From the NCBI GenBank assembly GCA_017471465.1, contig JAFUTI010000009.1, positions 1 through 64,000 on the forward strand: a stretch of DNA of 64,000 nucleotides. The letters run 5' to 3'. Both the position numbers and the translations under genes were made by a program. The stretch comes from Prevotella sp. Its GTDB lineage: Bacteria > Bacteroidota > Bacteroidia > Bacteroidales > Bacteroidaceae. Within the stretch, counting starts at the first letter, position 1, and each line of letters opens with the position of its first letter. The notes beneath the pieces were generated by a model. The model had not been told where the DNA came from and did no database searches. It worked only from the letters and a program-made list of their open reading frames with translations. Of this stretch, positions 16,185 to 26,500 are shown piece after piece.

Positions 16185-16471
16185 CAGAATCTTACGTCGG
16201 CAATCACCTGGTTGCCGACGTGTTCGTTAAGGCGCCTGACAAATTCGGTACGGCGAAGGCTCAGGTCGGCGCGCAGGGCGGGGGAGGAGAGACGCACGTA
16301 GAGCGTCTGGTTCAGGATGTATGTGTTCAGGGTGTAGCTGGCTATCGTCTCGCCTGCAACGACAGGCCAACTCTCCATGAGCCGCTTCTGCAGGAGCGGC
16401 GTCTCAAGACCCTGATCACGCAGGTTGCGCAGTATCAGGTCTCTGATTGATTTTACGTCACGCCTGAACAA
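16181..16471 (-). CDS. DUF721/DciA-like protein
   Basis: 96 residues, matching the DUF721 (DciA-type) domain: LLQKRLMESWPVVAGETIASYTLN followed by LYVRLSSPALRADLSLRRTEFVRRLNE. DciA proteins load the replicative helicase in bacteria lacking DnaC, and location next to recF supports a replication or repair role. The start is a TTG at 16471, lying inside the end of recF (14-bp overlap). Confidence 0.8.
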   Translation of the reverse strand: MFRRDVKSIRDLILRNLRDQGLETPLLQKRLMESWPVVAGETIASYTLNTYILNQTLYVRLSSPALRADLSLRRTEFVRRLNEHVGNQVIADVRFC

Positions 16472-17552
16472 TGCTTCCCTCCCTTACGTTGTAGATGTGA
16501 TAATCGTGCGACGATTTGGCGAGTATCTGGTCCAAGTGCTCACGGTTGGTGTCAGTCATGAATATCTGTCCGAAGTCGTCGCTGGATACGAGGCTTACAA
16601 TCTGCTCAACACGCTGAGCATCGAGCTTGTCGAAGATGTCGTCGAGAAGCAGCAGCGGCGTGGTAGGCATAACGCGGCGCAGCAGTTCAAACTGCGCCAG
16701 TTTCAGGCTGATGACAAAGGTCTTCTGCTGACCCTGCGACCCCTCCCGCTTCATCAAGCGTCCTTCGAGTGTGATTTCCAAGTCGTCGCGGTGAACGCCA
16801 TGCAGCGAATAGCCTACGGCACGGTCTTTCAAGCGGTCGCGCCGGATGACGTCGAGTAGCGGTCCGCGCTGGCAGTGGCTGACATAGTTCAGCGACACCT
16901 CTTCGCGCCCGCCAGAAATCTGCTCATAGTACTGCTGGAAGAGCGGCTTCAGCTGTTCGGTGAACAGTGTCCGCTGTCGGAAGATGGCTTCGCCGGCTGA
17001 AGCCATCTGTTCTTCAAAGATAGCCATCATCTCCTCGTCGGGCTCTTCCTCTTGTTTCAGCATGACGTTGCGCTGCTGCAATGCCTTGTTGTAGCGGCTT
17101 AGCGCATCGATATAACTATGGTCTGTCTGTGCTATCACTACGTCCATCAGCCGTCGCCGTTCCTCACTGCCCCCCTCAATTAAATAGGTGTCGGCGGGCG
17201 AAATCATGACGATAGGTATCAGGCCGATGTGTTCCGATAGCCTGCGGTACTCTTTCTTGTTGCGCTTGAAGTGCTTCTTCTGTCCGCGCTTCATGCCACA
17301 GCTGATGACCAATGGCTGGCCATTGTCCATGTATTCCCCGTCAAGCATGAGGAAGTCCTGTCCGTGGCGGATGACCTGTGAGTCGACTGGGTTCGAGGCC
17401 GAGTGGCAGAACGATAGGAAATAGACGGCATCGAGCACATTGGTCTTCCCGGCACCGTTATGACCTATGAAGCAGTTCATCTTTGGCGACAGCTGTAACG
17501 TAGCCTCTGCGATATTCTTGTAGTTGAAAAGCGTCAGTTTTTCGATAATCAC
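16458..17552 (-). CDS. recF: DNA replication and repair protein RecF
   Basis: 364 residues, SMC-like ATPase that helps RecO/RecR load RecA at single-strand gaps. Walker A GHNGAGKT is at about 30-37, the ABC-type signature is near GQQKTFVISLKLAQ, and Walker B TPLLLLDDIFDKLD at about 300. The start is a GTG at 17552, a few bases after the -7 element at 17557-17564, so the mRNA is almost leaderless. Confidence 0.95.
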   Translation of the reverse strand: MIIEKLTLFNYKNIAEATLQLSPKMNCFIGHNGAGKTNVLDAVYFLSFCHSASNPVDSQVIRHGQDFLMLDGEYMDNGQPLVISCGMKRGQKKHFKRNKKEYRRLSEHIGLIPIVMISPADTYLIEGGSEERRRLMDVVIAQTDHSYIDALSRYNKALQQRNVMLKQEEEPDEEMMAIFEEQMASAGEAIFRQRTLFTEQLKPLFQQYYEQISGGREEVSLNYVSHCQRGPLLDVIRRDRLKDRAVGYSLHGVHRDDLEITLEGRLMKREGSQGQQKTFVISLKLAQFELLRRVMPTTPLLLLDDIFDKLDAQRVEQIVSLVSSDDFGQIFMTDTNREHLDQILAKSSHDYHIYNVREGSIVQA

Positions 17553-17556
17553 GATG

Positions 17557-17564
17557 CAAAATTA
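17557..17564 (-). promoter_or_regulatory. -7 promoter element for recF (TAATTTTG)
   Basis: CAAAATTA on the plus strand, 4 bp upstream of the GTG start of recF. Confidence 0.5.
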
Positions 17565-17628
17565 CGCTTTTCTCCGCTAAAAACAAAAAAAATAGCGAAT
17601 TAATAATCCATAATTCACAAATTCTTTG

Positions 17629-17636
17629 TAACTTTG
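17629..17636 (+). promoter_or_regulatory. -7 promoter element (TAACTTTG)
   Basis: Consensus match 41 bp upstream of the TPR protein start; likely drives the TPR gene and ribH. Confidence 0.6.
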
Positions 17637-17677
17637 CGCCGCAAATTCTATTGGCATATAAAAAAACAAAATAAATA

Positions 17678-18352
17678 ATGGCAAATCAGAACAATCAGAA
17701 GGGTGCTCCCGTAGAGGAGACCCTTAGCAAGAATGAGGCATTCTTCCTCAAGTATCAGAAACAGATTATCGGCGCCGTGATAGCACTGGTGGTTATCGTT
17801 GCCGGTTGTATTCTTTACAACAATTACGTGGCAGGTCCTAATGCAGAGAAGGCAAGCACGGCGCTGGCCAAGGGACAGGAGTATTTCGCCAACGAGATGT
17901 ACGAGAAAGCTCTTAACGGCGACAGTACCGGCTACATTGGCTTTGCAAAGATTGCCAGCGAGTACGGTGGCGATGCCGCTAACTTGGCAAACCTCTATGC
18001 CGGTCTGTGCTATGCCAACCTCGAGAAGTGGCAGGAGGCTGTCGACTGTCTGGAGAAGTTCGACCAGAAGGACGACCAGATGATTTCTCCTGCATCCCTG
18101 GGTGCTCTGGGCAATGCCTACGCCCATGTCAACCAACTCGACAAGGCTGTGGCAACGCTGAAGAAGGCTGCCGAGCGTGCCGACAACAATTCGCTGTCGC
18201 CAACGTTCCTTATCCAGGCCGGTGAGATCCTTGAGAGCCAGAACAAGAAGGATGAGGCTCTGAAGCTGTATCAGACCGTGAAGGACAAGTACTTCAACTC
18301 TATGCAGTATCAGACGATTGACGCTTATATCGAGCGTGCTTCTGCAAAATAA
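17678..18352 (+). CDS. Membrane-anchored tetratricopeptide repeat protein
   Basis: 224 residues. One membrane helix at about 33-55 near the N-terminus, then three to four TPR units (ANLYAGLCYANLEKWQEAVDCLEKF, ALGNAYAHVNQLDKAVATLKKA, QAGEILESQNKKDEALKLYQTV). The layout resembles YfgM-type periplasmic TPR proteins that work with secretion chaperones, but the partner here is not known. Ten bases upstream of ribH. Confidence 0.8.
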   Translation: MANQNNQKGAPVEETLSKNEAFFLKYQKQIIGAVIALVVIVAGCILYNNYVAGPNAEKASTALAKGQEYFANEMYEKALNGDSTGYIGFAKIASEYGGDAANLANLYAGLCYANLEKWQEAVDCLEKFDQKDDQMISPASLGALGNAYAHVNQLDKAVATLKKAAERADNNSLSPTFLIQAGEILESQNKKDEALKLYQTVKDKYFNSMQYQTIDAYIERASAK

Positions 18353-18361
18353 TCAAGCGCG

Positions 18362-18832
18362 ATGGCCACTAAAAATCTTTCTGAATACAATGTGGATAAA
18401 GTGCCCGATGCGTCGAACATGATTTTCGGCATTGTCGTGGCAGAGTGGAATCCCGAAATCACAGGCGCCTTGCTTCAAGGGTGTGTCAGCACACTCGAGA
18501 AGCACGGCGCTTTGCCTGAGAATATCCATGTGAAGACAGTCCCAGGCTCCTTCGAGCTGATTTACGGAGCCAGACAGATGACCCTCAACGACGGCTACGA
18601 TGCTGTCATCATCCTTGGCTCTGTCATCCGTGGCGAGACACCACACTTCGACTATATCTGTCAGGGAGTCACTCAGGGCATTGCCCGTCTGAATGCCACT
18701 AACAATATTCCAGTGGTATTCGGTCTGCTGACGACCAACGACCTGCAGCAGGCACGTGACCGTGCTGGAGGACGTTTGGGCAACAAGGGCGACGAGTGTG
18801 CCGTCGTTGCCATTAAGATGGCGAAGTTCTAG
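18362..18832 (+). CDS. ribH: 6,7-dimethyl-8-ribityllumazine synthase
   Basis: 156 residues. RibH condenses 5-amino-6-ribitylaminouracil with dihydroxybutanone phosphate in riboflavin synthesis. Motifs seen: VAEWNPEIT near the N-terminus, [11 protein letters not shown], and the catalytic His region [10 protein letters not shown]. Length is normal. No FMN riboswitch is seen because it sits second in an operon. A strong terminator follows. Confidence 0.95.
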   Translation: MATKNLSEYNVDKVPDASNMIFGIVVAEWNPEITGALLQGCVSTLEKHGALPENIHVKTVPGSFELIYGARQMTLNDGYDAVIILGSVIRGETPHFDYICQGVTQGIARLNATNNIPVVFGLLTTNDLQQARDRAGGRLGNKGDECAVVAIKMAKF

Positions 18833-18848
18833 ACTGTTATATCATAGT

Positions 18849-18878
18849 AAAAAAGCCTCCCAACTGGGAGGCTTTTTG
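18849..18878. terminator. Bidirectional intrinsic terminator after ribH
   Basis: GCCTCCCA/TGGGAGGC-type stem flanked by an A-run on the left and TTTTT on the right, between ribH and the convergent kinase-like gene. Confidence 0.85.
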
Positions 18879-18880
18879 TG

Positions 18881-20377
18881 TTATGCGTCATGAAGTGTCA
18901 GCGTGAATCGGGTGCCCTTCGTGAATTCCGGGTCAATCTCCAGCTCGCCCTTCATCTTTAGCGCCATCTGGCGGCAGATGGGCAGTCCCAGACCGTCGCC
19001 GGTGGTGAGGTCTTTGACTTCGCGGAAGGCCTGGAACACCTCTTCGCGCAACTCTTCGGCAATTGGCTCGCCAGTGTTCGAGACCAGGAACTGGAAAGTG
19101 TGGGCGCTGCGCTTCTTGAACTCTAGCGTCACTTTGCCTTCTGCGGGTGTGTACTCAGCAGCGTTCTTTAAAAGGTGTAGCAGGATGTGCGACACATATT
19201 CCTTGTTGATCCTTGCGTTCATCCTCGGTGCCTCCACCTTCAAGGCGACACCTTTCTTGATGTCACCCTCTATCTGTTTCATCAGACTCTCGCAGAACGG
19301 CGGCATCTGTGTCTCCTCTGTCTCTACGCCCTCGTCCGTCGAGTTCTCCAGCTCTGACAGTGTCTGTATGTGCGACGAGAAATCGAGCAGAGCCTTCACA
19401 CCGGGCAGGTTCGCATCCATCTTAAGCAATGTGGGCTCCAGTTGTGCAGAGATGTTGCTGATGAACTTCGCTTTCAAGGCGTTGTTCTCCTTCAGTGTGT
19501 GGATGCTCTTCTTCTGTTTGCGTGTCAGCAGGATGAAGCGCAGCAGGACGATGGCACCTGCCACTAAGACGGCAGCCAATGCTGCCGCAAGTATGCCGAG
19601 GCCAACGATAATCACCTGGCGCGTCGTCAGCGAGCTGTCCTTCTCGGCGATGGAGACCTCGTTGTCGGCAATCTGCTTTTTTAGCGCGTTGATCTGGTCG
19701 GCTGTCTTCAGCGCGTTGGTAGAGTCTTTCCAGGCCATATAGCTGCTGTATGACTGAGCCACCATCGAGGCACTGCCCGAGCGCCGTCCACTGGCGATGA
19801 GTGTCTTGTAGACCTCGTCCACCTTGTCGTACTCCTTCGAGGCGGTCAGTTTGTCGGCCATTTGCTTGAACACCACATTGCCCTGCTGTGTCTGTCCCAG
19901 CGTGTAGTAGTAGATGGCTTTATTGTATAGCAGATCATTCTTTACGCTCTCGTCGTTCGACTTCTGTGCGTGCGTCTCCATAAAGTTAAGCTGTTCCTTG
20001 GCGCTAGCGCTCTTGTGCAGTTTGCTGTACATCGTGTAGCGCTCCTTTGTTGTCATGTAGTAAAGGGCAGACTTCTCGGCAGCGTCCAGTTGGCTTGCGT
20101 TGACTGACTGTTCGATGCGGCGCAGCAGTTCGAAGGCTTCCTTATAGAGGTTCTCACGATAGTACAGAGCCGTTGCCTTGACGCCACACTCCACGCCCTG
20201 CTTCATCTTCCCCTTGCCGACATAGTCCTCAAAGGCACGGATGTAGGTGTAGCGGGCCTCTATGGGTTTCGCGTTTTCGATAGCTGTCTCCGCACGTTGC
20301 TGCAGGTCGCTCTTTTGGGCGCTGACAGTAGTGCCGATAAGCAGGCCTAAAAATAAGATTAAAATCTTTTTGTTCAT
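18881..20377 (-). CDS. Histidine-kinase-like sensor lacking the phosphoacceptor histidine
   Basis: 498 residues. Signal peptide, a periplasmic helical TPR-like region (about 25-245), a membrane helix (about 250-277), then a kinase half. The ATP-binding core is intact: N box HLLKNAAEY (about 404) and G box DGLGLPIC (about 464). The dimerisation segment reads FISNISAQLEPTLLKMD where histidine kinases have SHELRTPL, so Ala stands in the place of the phosphorylated His (about 307). No response regulator is adjacent. It may be a kinase-dead receptor, act on a partner, or use the ATPase domain otherwise. Confidence 0.8.
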   Translation of the reverse strand: MNKKILILFLGLLIGTTVSAQKSDLQQRAETAIENAKPIEARYTYIRAFEDYVGKGKMKQGVECGVKATALYYRENLYKEAFELLRRIEQSVNASQLDAAEKSALYYMTTKERYTMYSKLHKSASAKEQLNFMETHAQKSNDESVKNDLLYNKAIYYYTLGQTQQGNVVFKQMADKLTASKEYDKVDEVYKTLIASGRRSGSASMVAQSYSSYMAWKDSTNALKTADQINALKKQIADNEVSIAEKDSSLTTRQVIIVGLGILAAALAAVLVAGAIVLLRFILLTRKQKKSIHTLKENNALKAKFISNISAQLEPTLLKMDANLPGVKALLDFSSHIQTLSELENSTDEGVETEETQMPPFCESLMKQIEGDIKKGVALKVEAPRMNARINKEYVSHILLHLLKNAAEYTPAEGKVTLEFKKRSAHTFQFLVSNTGEPIAEELREEVFQAFREVKDLTTGDGLGLPICRQMALKMKGELEIDPEFTKGTRFTLTLHDA

Positions 20378-20412
20378 GTTATGTGTTTTTTATGATTGCT
20401 ATTTTGGTAGTG

Positions 20413-20420
20413 CAAAGGTA
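20413..20420 (-). promoter_or_regulatory. -7 promoter element (TACCTTTG)
   Basis: CAAAGGTA on the plus strand, 36 bp upstream of the histidine-kinase-like gene start. Confidence 0.6.
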
Positions 20421-20482
20421 CATATTTTTTTTGTCACTCCAAATAAAATGGCTAATTATTTGGCCATTTCAGAAAGATGTCG

Positions 20483-20490
20483 TAATTTTG
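20483..20490 (+). promoter_or_regulatory. -7 promoter element for exodeoxyribonuclease III (TAATTTTG)
   Basis: Consensus match 26 bp before the ATG at 20517. Confidence 0.6.
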
Positions 20491-20516
20491 CGCACATCTA
20501 ACCATCAATAATCGAA

Positions 20517-21269
20517 ATGAAACTTATCAGTTGGAATGTCAACGGCCTGCGCGCTTGCGAGGGCAAGGGCTTTAGCGATATCTTTCGTCAGTTGGATGCC
20601 GACTTCTTCTGTCTTCAGGAGACGAAGTTGCAACAGGGGCAGCTCGACCTGCAGTTTGACGGCTACCAGTCCTACTGGAACTATGCCGAGAAGAAAGGCT
20701 ATAGCGGCACGGCCATCTTCACCCGTCAACAGCCACTCGCTGTCACCTGTGGTATCGGTGTCGACCAGCACGACCATGAGGGCCGTGTCGTGACCCTCGA
20801 GATGCAGGACTTCTTTCTCGTCTGCTGCTACACCCCCAACTCTCAGGATGGTCTGAAGCGGCTGGAGTACCGCCTGTCGTGGGAGGACGCCTTCCGCCGC
20901 TATCTCAAGCAGCTCGATGCCCGGAAGCCCGTCATCCTATGTGGCGACTTGAATGTGGCCCACGAGGAGATTGACATCAAGAATCCCAAGACCAACCGCC
21001 ACAACGCCGGGTTCACCGACGAGGAGCGTCAGGCCTTTAGCGACCTGCTTGCCTGTGGCTTCCGCGACACCTTCCGCACGCTCTATCCCGATGAAGTCAA
21101 GTATTCTTGGTGGTCTTACCGTTTTCAGGCGCGTCAGAAGAACGCCGGCTGGCGTATCGACTATTTCGTTGTCAGCGACAGTCTGATGTCGCAGGTGACC
21201 GACGCCAAGATTCATACCGACGTCCTCGGCAGCGACCACTGCCCCGTGGAGCTGGATTTGAATTTCTGA
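20517..21269 (+). CDS. xth: Exodeoxyribonuclease III / AP endonuclease
   Basis: 250 residues of the EEP superfamily. Motifs: KLISWNVNGLRA at the start, metal-binding Glu in LQETKLQ (about 35), CGDLNVAHEEID (about 141-152), and the C-terminal LGSDHCPVEL with the catalytic His. The enzyme cuts at abasic sites in base-excision repair in the cytoplasm. Single gene with its own promoter. Confidence 0.95.
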   Translation: MKLISWNVNGLRACEGKGFSDIFRQLDADFFCLQETKLQQGQLDLQFDGYQSYWNYAEKKGYSGTAIFTRQQPLAVTCGIGVDQHDHEGRVVTLEMQDFFLVCCYTPNSQDGLKRLEYRLSWEDAFRRYLKQLDARKPVILCGDLNVAHEEIDIKNPKTNRHNAGFTDEERQAFSDLLACGFRDTFRTLYPDEVKYSWWSYRFQARQKNAGWRIDYFVVSDSLMSQVTDAKIHTDVLGSDHCPVELDLNF

Positions 21270-21285
21270 CTATATCTTTTTATAT

Positions 21286-22158
21286 TCAGAGCTCCGAGTT
21301 AGTCGCCCTGAACTGCTTTGGTGACAGTCCCGTCATTTGCTTGAATAGTCGGGAGAAGTAGTAAGAGTCGTCGAAGCCAATCTTATGACAGATTTGGTTT
21401 ACGCGCATGTTTGTTGTCTTCAGCAGCTGGCAGGCGTGACTGATCTTTTGTCGGTTGAACCACGCCAGCGGACTCTCACCAGTCTGCTGACGGAACAGCG
21501 TGGAGAAACGGCTGGGTGAGTAACCTGTGTAGCTCGCTATCTGTTCGAGGGAAAGGCGGCGCTCCAGATTCTCAAGCATGTAATGCTGTGAGGCGGCAAT
21601 GATGTCGTTGCCCCCTTGACAGTCCTGTCGGTAGCTGTTAAGGTAGCGCATAGTGGCCAGATAGTAGTGAAGCAGGGATGAGGCATAGCGTAGCGACTCG
21701 CTGTCAGTGCTACGTTCGAGGGTGGAAAAGATCTCTTCGAAAACGTGCTGGCGCTCGCTGATACGTGAGTTCAGCGACGGGCGGATATCATGGGGCGTCA
21801 ACATACCTTCGCTGTAGACAGCGGCGTGGTTGCCCGTGAAATGAATCCAATAGATTGTCCAGGGCTGCGAACAGTCGGCACCGTATGTATGCGGCACGTT
21901 GGCAGGCAGGATAAAGAACTGGTTTGCGCCGACCTCGTAATGCCGACCTTTAACCTCATACCACCCCAGACCTTCCATGCAGTAGATAAGGACGTACTCA
22001 CCGATGGGCTCCCGCCGCTCTCGGCGGTGTCTGTCGGCATGGGGATAGTAGCCGATGTCGGTGATGTATAGACTCGACACCAGCGGGTCTTGCCGCTCGG
22101 CCTCAATGGTCATGGGTGGCAGTACGATGCTGCGCTCGCCGATGAACCCTTCCTTCAT
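21286..22158 (-). CDS. AraC-family regulator with cupin sensor domain
   Basis: 290 residues. The N-terminal AraC-type cupin (about 1-150, with GANQFFILPANVPHTYGAD) is the sugar-binding half; the C-terminal HTH_18 (about 190-285) contains LSLEQIASYTGYSPSRFSTLFRQQTGESPLAWFNRQKI and ends in the usual VGFDDSYYFSRLFKQMTGLSPKQFR. The start at 22158 is chosen because the -7 element (22167-22174) lies 8 bp upstream. Divergent from the sugar porter, so it most likely controls that operon. Confidence 0.9.
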   Translation of the reverse strand: MKEGFIGERSIVLPPMTIEAERQDPLVSSLYITDIGYYPHADRHRRERREPIGEYVLIYCMEGLGWYEVKGRHYEVGANQFFILPANVPHTYGADCSQPWTIYWIHFTGNHAAVYSEGMLTPHDIRPSLNSRISERQHVFEEIFSTLERSTDSESLRYASSLLHYYLATMRYLNSYRQDCQGGNDIIAASQHYMLENLERRLSLEQIASYTGYSPSRFSTLFRQQTGESPLAWFNRQKISHACQLLKTTNMRVNQICHKIGFDDSYYFSRLFKQMTGLSPKQFRATNSEL

Positions 22159-22166
22159 AACGTGGG

Positions 22167-22174
22167 CAAAGATA
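22167..22174 (-). promoter_or_regulatory. -7 promoter element for AraC regulator (TATCTTTG)
   Basis: CAAAGATA on the plus strand, 8 bp upstream of the ATG at 22158. Divergent from the porter promoter about 58 bp away. Confidence 0.55.
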
Positions 22175-22231
22175 GTAAGAATATCCATCTTTTCCAAAGA
22201 AAAATCTAACTTTTTATATAAAATAATGTCG

Positions 22232-22239
22232 TATCTTTG
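22232..22239 (+). promoter_or_regulatory. -7 promoter element for sugar porter (TATCTTTG)
   Basis: Consensus match 4 bp before the ATG at 22244 and 28 bp before the ATG at 22268. Confidence 0.6.
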
Positions 22240-22243
22240 CACT

Positions 22244-23557
22244 ATGAAACTAAAAACCAATGATAACATGAAGAAATCGTTTCTCTATTTCATTTGCGCC
22301 GTATCGGCCATGGGCGGTCTGCTTTTCGGCTACGACTGGGTGGTGATTGGCGGTGCCAAGCCGTTCTACGAACTCTATTTCGGTATTGCCGACTCACCGC
22401 TGATGCAGGGCGTAGCCATGACTACGGCACTGGTGGGCTGCCTGGTGGGAGCTATGGTGGCGGGTGCTGCTGCCGACCGCTTTGGGCGCAAACCGTTGCT
22501 GATGACGTCGGCCGTGCTGTTTACGGTGAGTGCCATAGCCACAGGCCTGTTTAACGACTTCACCTTATTTAATATAGCACGCTTCATTGGCGGCGTGGGC
22601 ATTGGCGTAGCCTCGGCACTGGCACCGATGTATATTGCCGAGGTCAGTCCGGCGGAGATTCGCGGCCGTATGGTGTCGCTCAACCAGATGACCATTGTGC
22701 TGGGCATCCTCGGAGCGCAGATTGTCAACATGCTGTTGGCCCGCGACACTACCGTGGCTGAGAACATGGCGTGGAACGTGGCGTGGGGCTGGCGTTGGAT
22801 GTTCTGGGCAGAGACACTGCCCGCAGCACTCTTCCTGCTGATGAGTTTCTTTATTCCGGAGAGCCCTGTCTATCTGCGGTTGAAGGCAGAAGGCAAGTCG
22901 GAAACGGCAAAGAACGAGGCAGGCTTAAAAGAACTTTTTCAGGGCAAATATCGTAAGGTGCTTGTGCTGGGCCTGGTCATCGCCGTCTTCCAGCAATGGT
23001 GCGGCACAAACGTCATCTTCAACTATGCGCAGGAGATTTTCGTGGGTGCAGGCTTCGATGTCGATGGTATGTTCATCAACATCGTTATCACCGGCATTGC
23101 CAATGTGGTGTTTACATTTGTTGCCCTCTATACCATCGAGAAGTGGGGACGCCGCACGCTCATACTCTTAGGTGCCGGTGGACTGGGACTAATCTACCTT
23201 ATCCTGGGCTCCTGCTACTTCATGGGCATGACGGGTGTGATGATGGTTGCCCTCGTGGTGGCCGCCATCTCGGTCTATGCCATGACCCTTGGTCCCGTGA
23301 CGTGGACCCTCTTGGCGGAGATATTCCCCAATAGGGTACGCGGCGTGGCCATGGCTACCTGCACGTTTGCCCTGTGGGTGGGCTGCTGTACGCTCACCTT
23401 CTCGTTCCCGTCGATGAATGTCGCTCTGGGCAGCAGCGGAACTTTTTGGATCTATTCAGCTATTTGCATTTGCGCCTTCATATTCCTTTTCCGCAAATGT
23501 CCTGAGACCAAGGGCAAGAGTCTGGAGGAACTGGAGAAAGAACTCGTTGAAAGATAA
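22244..23557 (+). CDS. Sugar porter of the major facilitator superfamily
   Basis: 437 residues with 12 predicted membrane helices. Sugar-porter signatures: DRFGRKPLL between helices 2 and 3, FIGGVGIGVASALAPMYIAEVSPAEIRGR, PESPVYL after helix 6, and the C-terminal PETKGKSLEELE. Members import pentoses or hexoses with protons across the inner membrane (XylE/AraE/GalP group). The ATG at 22268 is an equally good start. 22 bp upstream of the DUF5107 gene and divergent from an AraC regulator: a sugar uptake operon. Confidence 0.9.
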   Translation: MKLKTNDNMKKSFLYFICAVSAMGGLLFGYDWVVIGGAKPFYELYFGIADSPLMQGVAMTTALVGCLVGAMVAGAAADRFGRKPLLMTSAVLFTVSAIATGLFNDFTLFNIARFIGGVGIGVASALAPMYIAEVSPAEIRGRMVSLNQMTIVLGILGAQIVNMLLARDTTVAENMAWNVAWGWRWMFWAETLPAALFLLMSFFIPESPVYLRLKAEGKSETAKNEAGLKELFQGKYRKVLVLGLVIAVFQQWCGTNVIFNYAQEIFVGAGFDVDGMFINIVITGIANVVFTFVALYTIEKWGRRTLILLGAGGLGLIYLILGSCYFMGMTGVMMVALVVAAISVYAMTLGPVTWTLLAEIFPNRVRGVAMATCTFALWVGCCTLTFSFPSMNVALGSSGTFWIYSAICICAFIFLFRKCPETKGKSLEELEKELVER

Positions 23558-23579
23558 ATGAAATAATAAAGTAAGAAAA

Positions 23580-26500
23580 ATGGTAAAAGCTTGGAGAGAA
23601 ATGGTGACGATACCAACATACGAGGTGGGTCGTCCGGAGAAGAACCCGATGTTCTTGGAGAAACGTGTCTATCAGGGCTCGAGCGGCGTGGTATATCCCT
23701 ACCCAGTCATCGAGACAATGAGTGATGAGAGGATAGATAAGGACTATCAGGCAGTATGGCTTGAAAATGAGTACATTAAGGTGATGGTGCTGCCAGAGTT
23801 GGGCGGTCGTGTGCAGATGGCCTACGATAAAATCAAACAGCGCCATTTCGTCTATTATAACCATGTCATTAAACCGGCGCTGGTAGGACTGGTAGGTCCT
23901 TGGATCAGTGGCGGCATTGAGTTTAACTGGCCCCAGCACCACCGTCCCAGTACTTATATGCCTGCTGACACCGCTATTGAAGAGAATACCGACGGTAGCA
24001 TCACGGTGTGGGTGAGCGAAATGGAAAAGATGTTTCATCAGAAGGGCATGGCAGGCTTTACCCTTCACCCGGGCTGTGCCTATCTTGAAATCAAGGGCGT
24101 ACTCTACAATCGCACCGACGTGCCGCAGACCTTCCTCTGGTGGGCCAATCCTGCCGTTGAGGTGAACGATGCATATCAGAGTGTGTTCCCCCCCGACATC
24201 AATGCAGTCTTCGACCATGGCAAGCGGGCCGTCTCAAGTTTCCCCATCGCCACAGGAACCTATTACAAGATGGACTATTCGGCTGGTGTGGATATTTCGA
24301 ACTACAAGAATATCAAGGTGCCCACTAGCTATATGGGCGTAAACAGCCGTTTCAACTTCGAGGGCGGCTATGAGAACGACACTCAGGCAGGTATGCTGCA
24401 TGTGGCAAGCCACCACTTCTCGCCAGGCAAGAAGCAGTGGACGTGGGGAAACGGAGACTTCGGACGTGCATGGGATCGGAATCTGACCGATGAGGCCACA
24501 CCTGACGAGATGAAGCGGTGGGATGTCGACCGCAAGGGTTTCCGCCCATACATAGAGCTGATGGCAGGTGTCTACACCGAGAACCAGCCCGACTTCACCT
24601 GGCTGATGCCCTATGAGGAGAAACGATTTGTGCAGTATTTCATGCCCTATCGCGAACTGGGTGTGGTGAAAGAGGCCTCGAAAGATCTTATCATGAATAT
24701 CGAAGCAATAGGCGACCATCAAGTGCTGTTCAAGGTGTTTGCCACATCAAAGCAAGATGTGCGCATCGAGCTCAGTGACGACAATGGGACGGTTTATTAT
24801 AATAAGGTGTTGACAGTCTCTCCTGAAGAGGTTTTCACTGAGGCCGTAGCTTGTCCTGACGTACGTTTCGACGAACTGAACCTCCGTTTCTACAGGAAGC
24901 TTTATGGCCAGGATCGCTGCGTGATGAACTGGCATGCCGAGAACGACGAGATACGTCCCATCCCGGACAGTGCTGAGGCTGCACTGTTGCCCGAGCAGAT
25001 AAAGACCAACGAGCAGCTCTTCCTCACCGGACAGCATCTCGAGCAGTATCGCCATGCCACGTGGAGTCCGACAGACTACTACGAGGAGGCACTGCGTCGC
25101 GATCCCAACGACATCCGTTGTCTCAATGCCCTGGGCCTTTGGAACATTCGAAAGGGACGCTTCGCACGGGCCGAACAGTATCTGCGCAAAGCCGTGAAGC
25201 TATCTCAGAAGCGCAATCCAAACCCATACGACAGCGAACCTATCTACAACCTGGCACTCGCACTGAAATACCAAGGATTGTTATGCGATGCCTACGAGTT
25301 GTTCTGGAAAGCCACGTGGAGCAAGGCATGGGCAGACGCCGGATATTTCGAGGCCGCAAAGATCTCGGTAGCAGAAGGCAGGCTTGATGACGCCATGGAC
25401 GAACTGGACCGTTGCCTCACCAATAATGCTCACAACCAGAAGGCGCTTGCCTTGAAAACCGCTGTACTTCGGCTGATGGGACGCAAAGACGACGCTGTGA
25501 AATTGTGTAACGAGATCTTGAAGACCGACCTCTTCAACTATGGCTGCCGCTACGAGCTCTATCTCGCCAGCGAACAGCAGGAGGTGCTCGACGAGCTGAC
25601 CACCATGCTACAGGGCTTGGCCAAGAATTACGACGAGTTGGCGTTAGACTATGCTGCCGCAGGACTGTACGACGAGGCTCATGCCATCTGGCATCTGGCT
25701 GAGAAAGCGGGAGCTGTCAGTCCCATGACCTATTACTATCAGGGACTGTGGGAGAAGGCCGAACAGACATGCAGCGACTATTGCTTCCCAAACAGGAACG
25801 AAGACGTGATAGCACTGGAAAAAGCCAAGTGTGAGAATCCGAAGGGTGCACGTGCACCTTACTACTTAGGATGTCTCTATTATGCTGCCCGTCAGTATGA
25901 TCTGGCCATTGAGAACTGGGAAATCTCTGCCCGATTCGACCCGGAGTTCCCCACCGTTTGGCGCAACCTGGCCTTGGCTCGTTTTAATAAACAGAATCGC
26001 CAACAGGAAGCCCTTGAATACATGGAGCGTGCCTTCCATCTTGATGAGGACGACGAGCGCGTTCTCATGGAGCTCGACCAGCTCTACCGGCGTATGCAGA
26101 AACCTCATGAGGAGCGTCTTGTATTCCTGCAGAAGTATCCGCAGCTGATATCCCGTCGTGACGATCTGGTACTCGAGGAAATTACCCTTCTTAACCAGAC
26201 AGGACAATACGTAGAAGCAATGAAAAAACTGGATGCCCACCATTTCCACCCATGGGAAGGCGGCGAAGGCAAGGTGTCAGGGCAGTACCAGATATGTCGT
26301 GTGGAATTGGCAAAGAAGAATCTGAAAGCCGGCGATGTCGATATGGCCATCACGCTGTTGAACCAATGTCTGGAATATCCTTGTCATCTGGGAGAAGGTA
26401 AGCTCCATGGCGCTCAAGAAAACGACTTCTACTACTTCCTCGGTTTGGCGTACGAGATGAAAGGCGACAGACAGAAAGCCTACGAGTGCTGGGAGGAGGC

